DNA of 64,000 bases from JABDKH01 sp963768565 (GCA_963768565.1 CAVYIO010000020.1:62001-126000), one strand, 5' to 3'; shown: positions 43,831 through 52,908, numbered from the stretch's first letter. Numbers and translations are program-made. Notes: a model not told the origin generated them from the letters alone.

Positions 43831-44676
43831 CTACACCAGGGATTCAGGCGGATAATCCGCCGGATCGTATGACAGGTCTGGAACCTGCGGATTCATCTCC
43901 TGCATAGTCTCGAGGAGAATCCGACTGACGAGCAGATTGCGATACCACCGCTTTTCCGCGGGAACGACGTACCACGGCGCGTGCGCGGTCGAACACCGCT
44001 CCAGCATGATTTCATACGCGCTCATGTAATCATCCCATCTGGCTCTTTCTGTCAGATCGCCGGGATTGAACTTCCACTGTTTCTCGGGTCGTTCGAGGCG
44101 ACGTCGAAGTCGCGAAAGCTGGTATTCCTTTGACACGTGCAACATGACCTTCACGACGCGTGTCCCGTGATCTACCAGAAGCTGCTCAAACGCGTTAATG
44201 TGATCGTATCGCTTTTCGATGAGCTCAGCAGGTGCGAATTGCTTGACGCGAACAACCAACACGTCTTCGTAGTGTGATCTATTGAAGATGCCGATGTGCC
44301 CCTTGCGAGGCACCTGATTGTGAACGCGCCACAGAAAATCGCGCGCAAGCTCATTCACGGAAGGCACCTTGAAACTGTACACCTGACAGCCCTGCGGGTT
44401 GATCCCCTCAGTGATCTTTCGAATCGTACTGTCCTTCCCTGCCGTGTCCATAGCCTGAAGGACCAGCAGTACCGATTGCTCGCCCTCGGCGTAGAGCTTC
44501 TCCTGCATGTCGACCACACGCGCACGAGCTGCCTGAAACGCTTTTCGCGCCGCAGCCTTGTCGACCAGGCCGTCGCCATCGTCCGTCGTTCGATCTCCCA
44601 GGACAACCTTCGATCCAGGCTTGATACGATACTGACCCAGGTCAACCTTCACGTTCGCCTTTTCATTCTTTTCCAT
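43831..44676 (-). CDS. PPK2-family polyphosphate:nucleotide phosphotransferase
   Basis: 281 aa. It moves phosphate between polyphosphate and nucleoside (mono/di)phosphates. Walker A-like AMDTAGKDSTIRK (residues 76-88), QVYSFKVPSVNELARDFLWR, the lid and Walker B region GHIGIFNRSHYEDVLVVRV, and WKFNPGDLTERARWDDY are typical of PPK2. Substrate class (AMP versus ADP) cannot be settled by eye. ATG at 44676 is correctly spaced after GGAG; an ATG at 44685 lies too close to it. It lies 19 bases after pabC on the same strand. Confidence 0.92.
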   Translation of the reverse strand: MEKNEKANVKVDLGQYRIKPGSKVVLGDRTTDDGDGLVDKAAARKAFQAARARVVDMQEKLYAEGEQSVLLVLQAMDTAGKDSTIRKITEGINPQGCQVYSFKVPSVNELARDFLWRVHNQVPRKGHIGIFNRSHYEDVLVVRVKQFAPAELIEKRYDHINAFEQLLVDHGTRVVKVMLHVSKEYQLSRLRRRLERPEKQWKFNPGDLTERARWDDYMSAYEIMLERCSTAHAPWYVVPAEKRWYRNLLVSRILLETMQEMNPQVPDLSYDPADYPPESLV

Positions 44677-44695
44677 AAACAGCATCTCCAGTTCG

Positions 44696-45340
44696 TCACT
44701 TTGTGAAATCTATCAATTCGACTTCGACTACGCCAACCACGGCATTGCAAACGAACACGCGGTCGGCCGCCTGCAACCTTCTCGCCGTGATCTGCTCTTC
44801 CTTCGCCAGCTTGTTTGTGCCGAGAATAATGGAACGGCAAATACCGGGAAGCGCACCATCCTCTACGTGAGGCGTCAACCACATCCCGCCTGTTTCCACG
44901 AAGATGTTGGTCCGACTTCCCTCTGCCAGCCGACCTGCGCGATTCATGTAGATGATCTCGAATAGTCCATCCTCGAGCCCCTGTCTGTACTCGACATCAT
45001 ATAACTCCCGCTTCGTTGTCTTGTGTCGACGGAAGGGATCGGCTTCGTCGATGACCGATTCAGATATTGCGACCCGCCGGGGCGACGGGGCAATCGACGG
45101 AATCGGACCTATCGTCGTGTGAGCACGTCCATGTTCGTCGATCGTCAGCCTCACCTTCTGTGCGTGGTCGATGGATAGAAAAGCGGAGCACTTTTCCAGA
45201 ACCGTCGAACGCACGGCAGCCGTATCTATCGGGATCCCGAAATGGTCCGCCGACTTCTTGAGTCGTGCCAGATGACTGTCCAGATACACGACTCCACGGT
45301 CAAACCGCATCGTCTCGATCAGTTTGAATGCTTCGCTCAT
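44696..45340 (-). CDS. pabC: Class IV aminotransferase fold, likely 4-amino-4-deoxychorismate lyase
   Basis: 214 aa PLP enzyme. The likely PLP lysine is Lys107 in RRHKTTKRELYD; EGSRTNIFVETGG and EDGALPGICR are the fold-type IV cofactor blocks. Directly after pabB with a TGATG overlap, so it most likely releases pyruvate from aminodeoxychorismate to give p-aminobenzoate for folate. A branched-chain or D-amino-acid transaminase role is less likely in this context. The longer frame above 45340 overlaps pabB and is rejected. Confidence 0.88.
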   Translation of the reverse strand: MSEAFKLIETMRFDRGVVYLDSHLARLKKSADHFGIPIDTAAVRSTVLEKCSAFLSIDHAQKVRLTIDEHGRAHTTIGPIPSIAPSPRRVAISESVIDEADPFRRHKTTKRELYDVEYRQGLEDGLFEIIYMNRAGRLAEGSRTNIFVETGGMWLTPHVEDGALPGICRSIILGTNKLAKEEQITARRLQAADRVFVCNAVVGVVEVELIDFTK

Positions 45341-46521
45341 CACGTAGCCGTGTCGAGGAGAAAGCGGGTCTTGATCAGGCACTCTTCGTACTCGGCCTCA
45401 GCTACGGAGTCCCACACTACACCGCTTCCGGTGCCCATGGTGAGTGCCGAACCGTCGATAGTGATCGTGCGGATCGCCACATTGAACGTCGCACCTTCAT
45501 TGGGCCCCACAAACCCCACGGCTCCACAGTAGACCCCGCGCGGGATGCTCTCGATTTCCCTGATGAGCTCCATCGCTCGAATCTTCGGAGCTCCCGTAAC
45601 CGAGCCGGACGGAAACAGCGCCCTGAATACGTCGGCATACTTCGCGTCGGAGCGGAGTTGCCCTTCGACCGTGGACGTCATCTGAATGACAGTCGGATAC
45701 GTCTGGATTCCAAAGAGATCTGACACAACTACCGAGCCCGGCTCGCAGCACATCGAGAGGTCGTTCCTGAGCAGATCGACAATCATCAGGTTTTCGGCCC
45801 TGTTCTTGGGATCGAGCCTGAGCTCTTCCGACAATCGGGCGGCTTCGCGGCTGTCCACGCCGGCCGGCGCAGTTCCCTTCATCGGCCGGGTCACAATCCT
45901 CTTTCCGTCCCGCGTAAAGAACAGCTCCGGTGAAAGGCTGAGAATCGTCTGCGTATCGGTCTGGATATACGCGGCATACGGAACAGGCTGCCGGCGACGC
46001 AACGTTTCGTACAGAGCCATCGGATCGCCCTCGAACTCCGCGCGCATCGGTGCGGTATAGTTTATCTGATAGACATCTCCTTCCCGAATATGATTGTGTA
46101 TTGCGGCAATCGACGCGAGGTAGTCACGTTTGCCGACGCCAAGCTCCGGTGCTCGAATCGAAAACGAGCCTGCGACGGATCGGCGAGCCAGCAGGTCCGA
46201 TAGCAATTCGCCGGAGACTTCCCGGGCCTCATCGTAGACACCGAACCAGACCAGGTCTCCATCCGCGTTCGAATCCTGGAAACGGTGTTCGAGGCCGTAA
46301 CCTGCTTCGTACGCGATGAACCCGGCCACCCACTTGCCGGCATCGACGTATTCGTCCACCAGAGCAAGCGCGGCGGGCACCGAATGCACGTCCTTCGCGA
46401 CGATGGAGTTCGAGGGACGTGAAAACAGAAGGGTCGTACGGCCCAGATTGTCGGGAAGAATCGTATCCAACAACACCGTTCCCGGTTCAGCCAGATGCCC
46501 GATCAGATTGTCATCCGCCAT
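45340..46521 (-). CDS. pabB: Aminodeoxychorismate synthase component I
   Basis: 393 aa chorismate-binding enzyme; it makes 4-amino-4-deoxychorismate for folate. Shorter than TrpE and with PMKGT (in RPMKGTAPAG) instead of PIAGT, the K being the PabB-defining active-site lysine. Other blocks: EGDVYQINYT, LSLSPELFF, IVDLLRNDLS and SGSVTGAPKIRAMELI. No amidotransferase PabA is adjacent; TrpG may serve both enzymes. ATG at 46521, divergent from the ATP-grasp cassette. Confidence 0.94.
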   Translation of the reverse strand: MADDNLIGHLAEPGTVLLDTILPDNLGRTTLLFSRPSNSIVAKDVHSVPAALALVDEYVDAGKWVAGFIAYEAGYGLEHRFQDSNADGDLVWFGVYDEAREVSGELLSDLLARRSVAGSFSIRAPELGVGKRDYLASIAAIHNHIREGDVYQINYTAPMRAEFEGDPMALYETLRRRQPVPYAAYIQTDTQTILSLSPELFFTRDGKRIVTRPMKGTAPAGVDSREAARLSEELRLDPKNRAENLMIVDLLRNDLSMCCEPGSVVVSDLFGIQTYPTVIQMTSTVEGQLRSDAKYADVFRALFPSGSVTGAPKIRAMELIREIESIPRGVYCGAVGFVGPNEGATFNVAIRTITIDGSALTMGTGSGVVWDSVAEAEYEECLIKTRFLLDTAT

Positions 46522-46579
46522 GCGTGAATGGTCGCGTGCGTGATATGTCTTATTGATGAATACAATGCGGTATCTTGCC

Positions 46580-46596
46580 CCGGGAGAATCTCCCGG
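46580..46596. promoter_or_regulatory. 17-bp perfect palindrome, candidate operator
   Basis: CCGGGAGAATCTCCCGG: two 8-bp arms around one central base, in the 171-base divergent spacer between pabB and the ATP-grasp cassette. It lies just after a TATCTT (46571-46576) that could be the -10 of the cassette, i.e. at the place of a transcription start. A dimeric regulator site is inference; no regulator gene is adjacent. Confidence 0.45.
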
Positions 46597-46692
46597 CCCC
46601 GCGTAGCATTACAGAGCGATTTTCCGGCATATGGACAGTGGCCGCTGACCGGTGCGAGGCGCCCGTCCGGATACACAATCAGGATACGATTA

Positions 46693-47406
46693 ATGCAGAG
46701 AGAGCACAAAAGGTGGTGGAGTCCGAGTCTTGGACGGGACATGGACATACTTGTATTCGGTCATTCCGGCGCTCCCCTTCTGGCTTTTCCCAGCAGCCTC
46801 GGGCGCTACTACGAGTGGGAGGATTTCGGGATGATCGCGTCTCTGGCCCCCCAGTTGGAATCGGGTTCCAATCAACTCATTTGTGTTGACTCGGTCGACG
46901 CCGAAAGTTTGTACAACAAACAAGTCGATCCCTACACTCGAATGAGCCGGCACAATCAGTATCAGGCCTATATCCTTAACGAGGTCGTTCCATTTGTCAG
47001 GCACCGTGCCGCAACGGACTTCATCATGGTATCGGGTGCGAGTTTTGGAGCCTACCATGCCGCCAACCTGTACTTCAAGCACCCGTGGACATTCCGGAAG
47101 CTCATCGCCTTGAGCGGCTCGTACAACATCAAGTCGTTCATGGACGGGTTCTACGATCAGACCGTGTATTTCAATAATCCAGTAGACTTCCTTCCAAATC
47201 TCAACGACCACAACACGCTCGAGGCCATTCGGCACAATCATACTATCCTTTCCCTTGGAGAATTCGATCCATGCAAGGAAGGGAATGAGCAACTCAGTGG
47301 CATACTGCGCTCGAAGTCCATACCCCACCACTACGAGGTGCTGCATGGGGCGTTCGGGCATGACTGGCCCTGGTGGAAGGAAGTAATCAAGAGTCACATC
47401 GGCTGA
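46693..47406 (+). CDS. Cytosolic alpha/beta hydrolase of the ATP-grasp cassette
   Basis: 237 aa, no signal peptide. Esterase-D/Fes-like alpha/beta hydrolase (putative esterase, PF00756 type): nucleophile Ser117 in SGASFGAYHA, likely acid Asp192 in LGEFDPCKE and His223 in AFGHDWPWW. The N-terminal strand RDMDILVFGHSGAPLLAFPS and oxyanion region fit. A Trp-rich end (HDWPWWKEVIKSH) is common in this group. First gene of the four-gene cassette, 48 bases before the ATP-grasp gene. ATG at 46693; the frame is open upstream but not coding. It may hydrolyse or transfer an ester or thioester of the cassette's product; this is inference. Confidence 0.8.
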   Translation: MQREHKRWWSPSLGRDMDILVFGHSGAPLLAFPSSLGRYYEWEDFGMIASLAPQLESGSNQLICVDSVDAESLYNKQVDPYTRMSRHNQYQAYILNEVVPFVRHRAATDFIMVSGASFGAYHAANLYFKHPWTFRKLIALSGSYNIKSFMDGFYDQTVYFNNPVDFLPNLNDHNTLEAIRHNHTILSLGEFDPCKEGNEQLSGILRSKSIPHHYEVLHGAFGHDWPWWKEVIKSHIG

Positions 47407-47454
47407 TGTACAGACATTTGCCCGGTACTGACTCGAAGACATGACAGGTTCATC

Positions 47455-48417
47455 ATGAAAATCATCGGTGTCCTCCGCGGGATGGAGACGACGTTCCCGG
47501 ACGCTCTTGTTCAATACATCAACGACGAACACGCGTCCGACGGCGTGCGTGCCGAGTTCGTCGCGATCGACGGCATTTCGATGGATGACGACGTTGCCTA
47601 CGATGTCATTCTCGACCGTATTTCGCATGAGGTGCCGTTCTACCGTTCGTATCTCAAGTGGGCATCACTTCAGGGGGCATTTATTGTCAACAATCCGTTC
47701 TGGTGGAGCGCGGACGACAAGTTCATTGATAATGTGATCGCCCGCGCGGTGAAGGTGGCGGTCCCGAGGTCTGTTATTCTGCCGCATCGGCATCATCCAC
47801 CGAACACGGACTCGAACAGCTTCCGGAATCTGAAGTACCCCATCGACTGGGACCGGATCACTGGATACATCGGCTTCCCCGGTTTCCTGAAACCTCATGA
47901 CGGGGGCGGATGGCGCGGCGTTACAAAAGTGCACGATATGCAAGAACTCTGGAAGGCATACGACAACTCCGGAGCCGACTGCATGATGCTCCAGGAAGCG
48001 ATCGAATATGAGACGTACTTCAGGTGCTACGGAATCGGCCGCAAGTACGTGCGCGTAATGAAGTATAATCCTGCGGCCCCCGGTCCGATGCGCTACAAGG
48101 ACGTGTCGCCCGGACCAATCGAACCCGAACTTCTCAAGGAATTGGAGACGGATGTGCTCGCGATTTGCACAGCGCTGGGTTATGACATGAACACGGTCGA
48201 ACTGGCGGTGCGGGACGGCGTCCCGTATGCGATCGACTTCATGAATCCGGCACCGGACGCCGACTACAACTCTGTCGGCGCCGAGAATTTCGAGTGGGTC
48301 GTTCAAACGACAGCAAAGTATCTCGTGGACTGTACGGCGCGAAAGAAACGCGTTCCCCAGTTCACTGCGAATGGTGCGCTTGAGCCCGGCTCTTCAGGCG
48401 AAGTCGCATCCTCATGA
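47455..48417 (+). CDS. ATP-grasp ligase (RimK-like fold)
   Basis: 320 aa. A pre-ATP-grasp domain (residues 1-110) is followed by the ATP-grasp fold: Lys146 in GFPGFLKPHDGGGWRGV binds the ATP phosphates, LQEAIEYETYFRCYG is the hinge, and the metal ligands are Glu249 (MNTVELAV), Asp261 and Asn264 in YAIDFMNPAPD. Such enzymes make an acylphosphate from a carboxylate and join it to an amine or other nucleophile. I cannot name the substrate. The C-terminal 25 residues are low complexity. Second gene of the cassette; ATG 47455. Confidence 0.85.
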   Translation: MKIIGVLRGMETTFPDALVQYINDEHASDGVRAEFVAIDGISMDDDVAYDVILDRISHEVPFYRSYLKWASLQGAFIVNNPFWWSADDKFIDNVIARAVKVAVPRSVILPHRHHPPNTDSNSFRNLKYPIDWDRITGYIGFPGFLKPHDGGGWRGVTKVHDMQELWKAYDNSGADCMMLQEAIEYETYFRCYGIGRKYVRVMKYNPAAPGPMRYKDVSPGPIEPELLKELETDVLAICTALGYDMNTVELAVRDGVPYAIDFMNPAPDADYNSVGAENFEWVVQTTAKYLVDCTARKKRVPQFTANGALEPGSSGEVASS

Positions 48418-48452
48418 TGAGTGCCATCTAACGTCCCATTCGAGGACTGACT

Positions 48453-49811
48453 ATGCGTCAAAGGTTGCAGCCGGCGATCGATCACTACCACGAGTTGATG
48501 AGCCGCGATCTCGCGGAAGCGGATGCGCAGCTTGATCAGCTGATGTCGCTTCAGCGCGAGCGCGGCGTTTTATTCGGTGATCGCGAGATGGCGCGCAGCC
48601 TCAGGCCAACCTTCCTGACCGAGGACTTCTATACGTCGGTGCAGGACACCGTGTACCTGGTCCGGCAAGCGGTTCTCAAGATCGCATCACAGTTCTTCAA
48701 CGATGAACGCCTGCTCAAGGAAGAACTCGGACTCGAGGACTGGGAGATCGAGCTCGCGGCAATCCCGACGAACGTGATCCGTCTGTCGGCCACAGCGAGA
48801 ATGGACGCCTTCGTAACCGAGAGTTCGTTCAAGTTCGTTGAGATCAATGCCGAGTCGCCCGCGGGTATCGGATACGTGCATCGAATGGCCGGCGTTTACC
48901 GCGAGCTTCCCATTTTCCAGGAGTTCACCCGGCGATTTCCTGTTCGCTTCATATCGCCGATGGAGCACACGATGACGGGCCTCGTGCAGATCTATCATGA
49001 GCAGTTCGGCGGCACCGAAGAGTTGCCCGCCTTTGCTATCGTCGACCACCTCGATGTTCCGACGATCCACGAGTTCCGAATCGTGAAGGAGTATCTGGAG
49101 ATGCACGGGTGCGCCTGCGAAATATGCGATCCGAGGGAGCTGGAAGTACGGGACGGCTGGGTGTTTGCAAACGGTCGCAAGATCGACATCCTGTATCGTC
49201 GTCTCCTGCTCAACGAGTACTATGAGATGAAGGATGACTGCAAGGCGTTTCTGGAGGGCTACAAGTCGGCGAAGACGTGCTACCTGAATTCGTTCCGAAC
49301 CAAGCTTGTACACAAGAAGGCGATCTTCTCCTTTCTCACGGATCCGACCTACACGCACATCCTGTCGCCACAGCAGCGGGACGCCATCGAACGGCATATT
49401 CCGTGGACACGTATTCTTCGAGACCACGCTACCACGTTCCGGGGTCTTCACGTGGATCTGCTCGAGTTCGTCCGGTCGAATCGGCGACATTTTGTCATCA
49501 AACCCAATGACGAATACGGCGGAAAAGGCGTGAGTATCGGATTTGCATCGTCCGAAGAGGAGTGGGATACCGCGCTAACTGACGGCCTCAAACTCGGGCA
49601 CGTTGTTCAGGAAGTCGTTGACATTCATCGCGAGCCATTCTTGATGAAGTCGGCGGATTCGTGGGAGATGGTGCCGTCGGTTGTCGACCTTGATCCGTAT
49701 CTGTGTGGCCCACTTATGGGCGGATGCCTTGTTCGCGTCTCTTCGACGAATCTCGCGAACGTCACCGCCGGAGGGAGTTCGCTACCAATGTTTATTCTTC
49801 GCTACGCCTGA
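48453..49811 (+). CDS. Circularly permuted ATP-grasp ligase
   Basis: 452 aa. The metal-binding element, normally near the end of an ATP-grasp, is found early (FKFVEINAESPAGIGY, Glu130 and Asn132), while the phosphate-binding lysine and Gly-rich loop are late (FVIKPNDEYGGKGVSIG, Lys350, GGKG 356-359). This order marks circular permutation, as in the CP_ATPgrasp and glutathionylspermidine-synthase groups. The end LVRVSSTNLANVTAGGSSLPMFIL also matches these families (arginine followed by a Gly-rich turn). Expected chemistry is ligation of a carboxylate to an amine. It is the third gene of the cassette and is followed after 6 bases by the amidotransferase gene. Confidence 0.83.
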   Translation: MRQRLQPAIDHYHELMSRDLAEADAQLDQLMSLQRERGVLFGDREMARSLRPTFLTEDFYTSVQDTVYLVRQAVLKIASQFFNDERLLKEELGLEDWEIELAAIPTNVIRLSATARMDAFVTESSFKFVEINAESPAGIGYVHRMAGVYRELPIFQEFTRRFPVRFISPMEHTMTGLVQIYHEQFGGTEELPAFAIVDHLDVPTIHEFRIVKEYLEMHGCACEICDPRELEVRDGWVFANGRKIDILYRRLLLNEYYEMKDDCKAFLEGYKSAKTCYLNSFRTKLVHKKAIFSFLTDPTYTHILSPQQRDAIERHIPWTRILRDHATTFRGLHVDLLEFVRSNRRHFVIKPNDEYGGKGVSIGFASSEEEWDTALTDGLKLGHVVQEVVDIHREPFLMKSADSWEMVPSVVDLDPYLCGPLMGGCLVRVSSTNLANVTAGGSSLPMFILRYA

Positions 49812-49817
49812 GAACAG

Positions 49818-50661
49818 ATGAGTACAACCATACGCGTTGCTGTCATTGACTTGTATGACGGCGATCCCAATCAGGGAATGCGATGTATTCGAGAGCTCCT
49901 TGAAGAGAGCAGCGGGCGGTGGCACGACGTTGCGATCGAGTACGAGACGTTTGATACCAGAGGCGGGAAGCGGATTCCCGGGCTGGAATACGATGCGTAC
50001 ATCTCGAGCGGTGGGCCCGGCAGCCCGTTCGACGGTGTAGGGAAGCCGTGGGAGAAGTTGTACTTCAACTGGTTGCGGAGCACGTGGGCGTTCAATCAGC
50101 GCCACGAGGAGGAGAGAAAGCATGTCTTTTTCATCTGCCATTCCTTCCAGATGATGTGTCGTTTCTTTCATATCGGAGACGTTGTGCGACGGCGATCCGA
50201 GTCGTTCGGGATATTCCCGATGCACAAGACCCGCGCCGGTGAAAATGAGCCGTTATTCGAGTCCCTCGAAGATCCCTTTTATGCCGCAGATTTCCGGAAC
50301 TGGCAGGTGGTGCAGCCGGACCAGGGTCGTCTGCGCGAACTCGGCGCCGGCGTTCTGGCCTACGAGAAGATTCGTCCGCATGTGGACCTGGAGCGAGCCG
50401 CAATGGCCATCCGGGTTTCTCCGGAGTTCGTCGGAGTGCAGTTTCATCCGGAAGCGGATGCGGAAGGCATGCTGATACACTTCTCCGAGGCACACCGCCG
50501 TGACAGCATCATCGATACGTACGGAGAAGAGAAGTACCGGAGGATCATCCATCGGATGGAGGATCCGGAGTATCTCGATAAGAACGCACAAGGCGGTTAT
50601 CCCGGCCTTCTTGAGGCGCGTGGTCGAGAGTCGTGTGTCCGAGCTCAACGCAATGGGCTGA
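49818..50661 (+). CDS. Class I glutamine-amidotransferase-like protein (one +1 frameshift)
   Basis: About 280 aa after repair. The GATase-1 triad is visible: Cys107 in FFICHSFQMMCRFF, His210 and Glu212 in VGVQFHPEADAEG; SSGGPGSPFDG is the oxyanion strand. The nucleophile elbow reads I-C-H-S-F without the usual flanking glycines. As given, the frame runs on to 50918 through the esterase on the other strand. Dropping one A near 50583 gives instead LDKTHKAVIPAFLRRVVESR and a stop at 50661, which is the natural end. Last gene of the cassette. It may supply ammonia to an ATP-grasp partner or hydrolyse a gamma-glutamyl product. Confidence 0.8.
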
Positions 50662-50699
50662 CGGCTACGGCCGATAGTTCCGCGAAGATCTCGCCCCGA

Positions 50700-51815
50700 C
50701 TATCTGAACAACATCGGGAGATATTCCTGCAGGTACCGGCGCCAGACCATCCAGTCGTGACCACCTTCCGAGATCTCGTAGACGTGGTCCACGCCGAGCT
50801 CGCCAAGCCAGGCCGCGAACGCATTGTTCCGCTGAAGAAGGAAGTCGTCGCGGCCGCAGCTGATCCACAGGAGATTGAGCCGATCGTTGGCGGCGTCGAC
50901 GTCGCCGGTGATCCCTGAGAAATAGTCATTGCGGTCGGCGTCCGGCGTGGCCGAGCTGAAGCCTCCGACGTACGAGAAGAGATCGAGATTTCGCAAGCCG
51001 ATGGCAAGCGACTGCCCGCCGCCCATCGACAGGCCCGCAATGGCCCGGAGAGCCGCCGTGTCGGCCACATGATAGTCGCGTCCGAGCGCAGGCAAGATCT
51101 CGTCTACAATCCTCGTCTCCATGGCCATCTGATTCGCACGGCCATAGTCGTCGCCATAGCCACCCGATCCGACGGCAATCGGGTGTCCGTAGGGCATCGC
51201 GATAATCATCGGAATCATTTGCCCTTTCGCGATCAGATTATCCGCGATGATCGGGGCCCGACCGACGTCAACCCATGCTGATTCATCGTCGCCGTAGCCA
51301 TGCAGCAATACCAGCACAGGATACCCCGACTCACGCGTTGGACTGTACCCCGGTGGAGTGTAAACGAAGAGGCCCTGCTCCCTGTCGGCGACGTCCGACG
51401 GGTATGTATGGTGATGAACGATCCCGTGCGGAGTAGGCTGTCGCTCATGCAGAAGAGGCGGATCGCCCGGAACCTCAACCAGACTTTCCAGCCAGAACCA
51501 CGTCTTGATGTCTCGATTGAGACGGTCAACTTGATCGGCGCCGTCGACTTCGAACACATACGAGTAGAGTTCGGGAGCCAGTGGGCCCACCGTCACTTCC
51601 CACGCACCGTTGTCGGTGCGCGACATCTCCTGAGGCTCGACCCCAGCCAGGCCCTTCACCAGAACGCGGGTCGCATTGGGAGCGATCGTACGGAACGTCA
51701 CCTGTCCGGTGGCGTGCACGACGGGTGAAACGACCTGAGCTCGACCGGCATCCGGATAGACGAACACGATGGTCGCGAACAGCAGCAGGAAACCGGGTAT
51801 TGTCGTTCGATTCAC
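50700..51815 (-). CDS. Secreted esterase with N-terminal E-set domain
   Basis: 371 aa. Signal peptide (MNRTTIPGFLLLFATIVFVY, cleavage near GRAQ). Residues about 35-105 look like an early-set/CBM48-type beta domain (QVTFRTIAPNATRVLVKGL, WEVTVGPLAPELYSYVFEVDG). Then an esterase-D/enterochelin-esterase-like alpha/beta hydrolase: VLVLLHGYGDDESAW, nucleophile in AGLSMGGGQS, acid in SCGRDDFLL, His in EGGHDWMVW. Similar proteins act as feruloyl or acetyl esterases or siderophore esterases; the substrate is not clear. GTG at 51815 follows GAGG. It faces the ATP-grasp cassette, and its stop lies 38 bases from that of the amidotransferase. Confidence 0.88.
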   Translation of the reverse strand: MNRTTIPGFLLLFATIVFVYPDAGRAQVVSPVVHATGQVTFRTIAPNATRVLVKGLAGVEPQEMSRTDNGAWEVTVGPLAPELYSYVFEVDGADQVDRLNRDIKTWFWLESLVEVPGDPPLLHERQPTPHGIVHHHTYPSDVADREQGLFVYTPPGYSPTRESGYPVLVLLHGYGDDESAWVDVGRAPIIADNLIAKGQMIPMIIAMPYGHPIAVGSGGYGDDYGRANQMAMETRIVDEILPALGRDYHVADTAALRAIAGLSMGGGQSLAIGLRNLDLFSYVGGFSSATPDADRNDYFSGITGDVDAANDRLNLLWISCGRDDFLLQRNNAFAAWLGELGVDHVYEISEGGHDWMVWRRYLQEYLPMLFR

Positions 51816-51931
51816 GGGTGTTGCCTCGGCGGATCGTGGAACCGAGGACAACCTACAAATCGATTGACGCGGGTCAAAGATCCGCGTGGCCGTCAAACCC
51901 CGTCGGCCGGTTTCCCGACGTGTGCTTCGTG

Positions 51932-52722
51932 CTATCCCGCGCAGGCCACGTCGTCCAGGTTGGTATCCCAGCAGGACGGAGCGCCCCCGTTGAAATTGGT
52001 CGACGTGATTGAACCGACGCGCGTCACAGCATCCCACGTGACGAGATGTGATCTGCTCTGCGACTGTTCGGTCCACTCGAACTCGCGCGTCGACCCGTCG
52101 GCTCGATACTCGACAGAGTCGCCGACGTTGTCGAACGGGCCGCCAACAACCGTAAACAGAATGCTCTTCGTGTCCTGGTCGGTTACCTCGAAATCAGCTC
52201 GCAGCACGTTAGTACTCGTACCCTCGTACTCGTAGAAGAGCTGCCACGGAACCGGACTTCCCGTTCAACGCCGTCTGGGCGCGATAGAGCTCAAAGTCGG
52301 CAAGGACGGTCTCGCCTTCCGTAAGCGAGACATTCATCGACCAATCGAGGCCGTCGACGCCCGGAGTTGCGTGGAGCGCAAAGCCGATCGTCCCGTTTTC
52401 ACCCGTGGCCGAAGACGACCATATCCACTCATCGTCGTAGACCGGATCGGCCTGAACCGCGGCAGCCGTGACGCAGTGTCGGGATAATCAAGTTCGCCGA
52501 AATGATGGTGGATACCGGCCAGACGCGGAGCGCGGCAGCCGCAAAGTTCGGTCCGGCCTGGGCTTTCGGTGAGGCGCCGAATACGTTGGTGTCGATTGAG
52601 AAGGCGTCCGCCGAGAGCACGGGTGGCGCAGCGTCTTCGAAGGAGTCGGCATTATTTGAGTCGCATCCGGACGTTAGTAGAACGGCGGCTACGACGATGG
52701 GAGAAAGTCTTCGATACAACAT
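51932..52722 (-). CDS. Lipoprotein of unknown function (two +1 frameshifts)
   Basis: About 262 aa after repair. Lipobox LTSGC (Cys20) after MLYRRLSPIVVAAVLLTSG. The chain crosses two breaks, near 52,471 and 52,246, each one extra base; 791 bases is two above a multiple of three. Joined, it reads IIPTLVTAAAVQADPVYDDEW, then GTIGFALHATPGVDGLDWSM, GKSGSWQLFYEYEGTSTNV, GGPFDNVGDSVEYRADG, and ends WDTNLDDVACAG. The make-up of alternating polar/hydrophobic residues suggests a beta-sandwich; two Cys near the end (SCWDTNLDDVAC) could form a disulfide. I recognise no family. Confidence 0.65.
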
Positions 52723-52908
52723 CGATATGGTAGGGATTGGTGGAACTCGGATATGTAATCGGCCGAACAGGGCCAACTTTTTAGAAACGACGGCAGGTCA
52801 CGTCCTGCCTATTGCGGCTTCAACGAGCGACGCCAGAATGCTTTGCTACTGCCACTCGGTTAGCTAAGTTTCGGCTCCAAAATTGCGCAAAGACCCTGAT
52901 TCTCTGAC

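Noticed and set aside
46690..47628. 312-aa open frame on the minus strand
   Set aside because: Antisense to the hydrolase and ATP-grasp genes, which have recognisable catalytic motifs.
50662..50918. C-terminal extension of the amidotransferase frame
   Set aside because: It runs antisense through the conserved end of the secreted esterase. Removing one base near 50583 gives a natural end at 50661.
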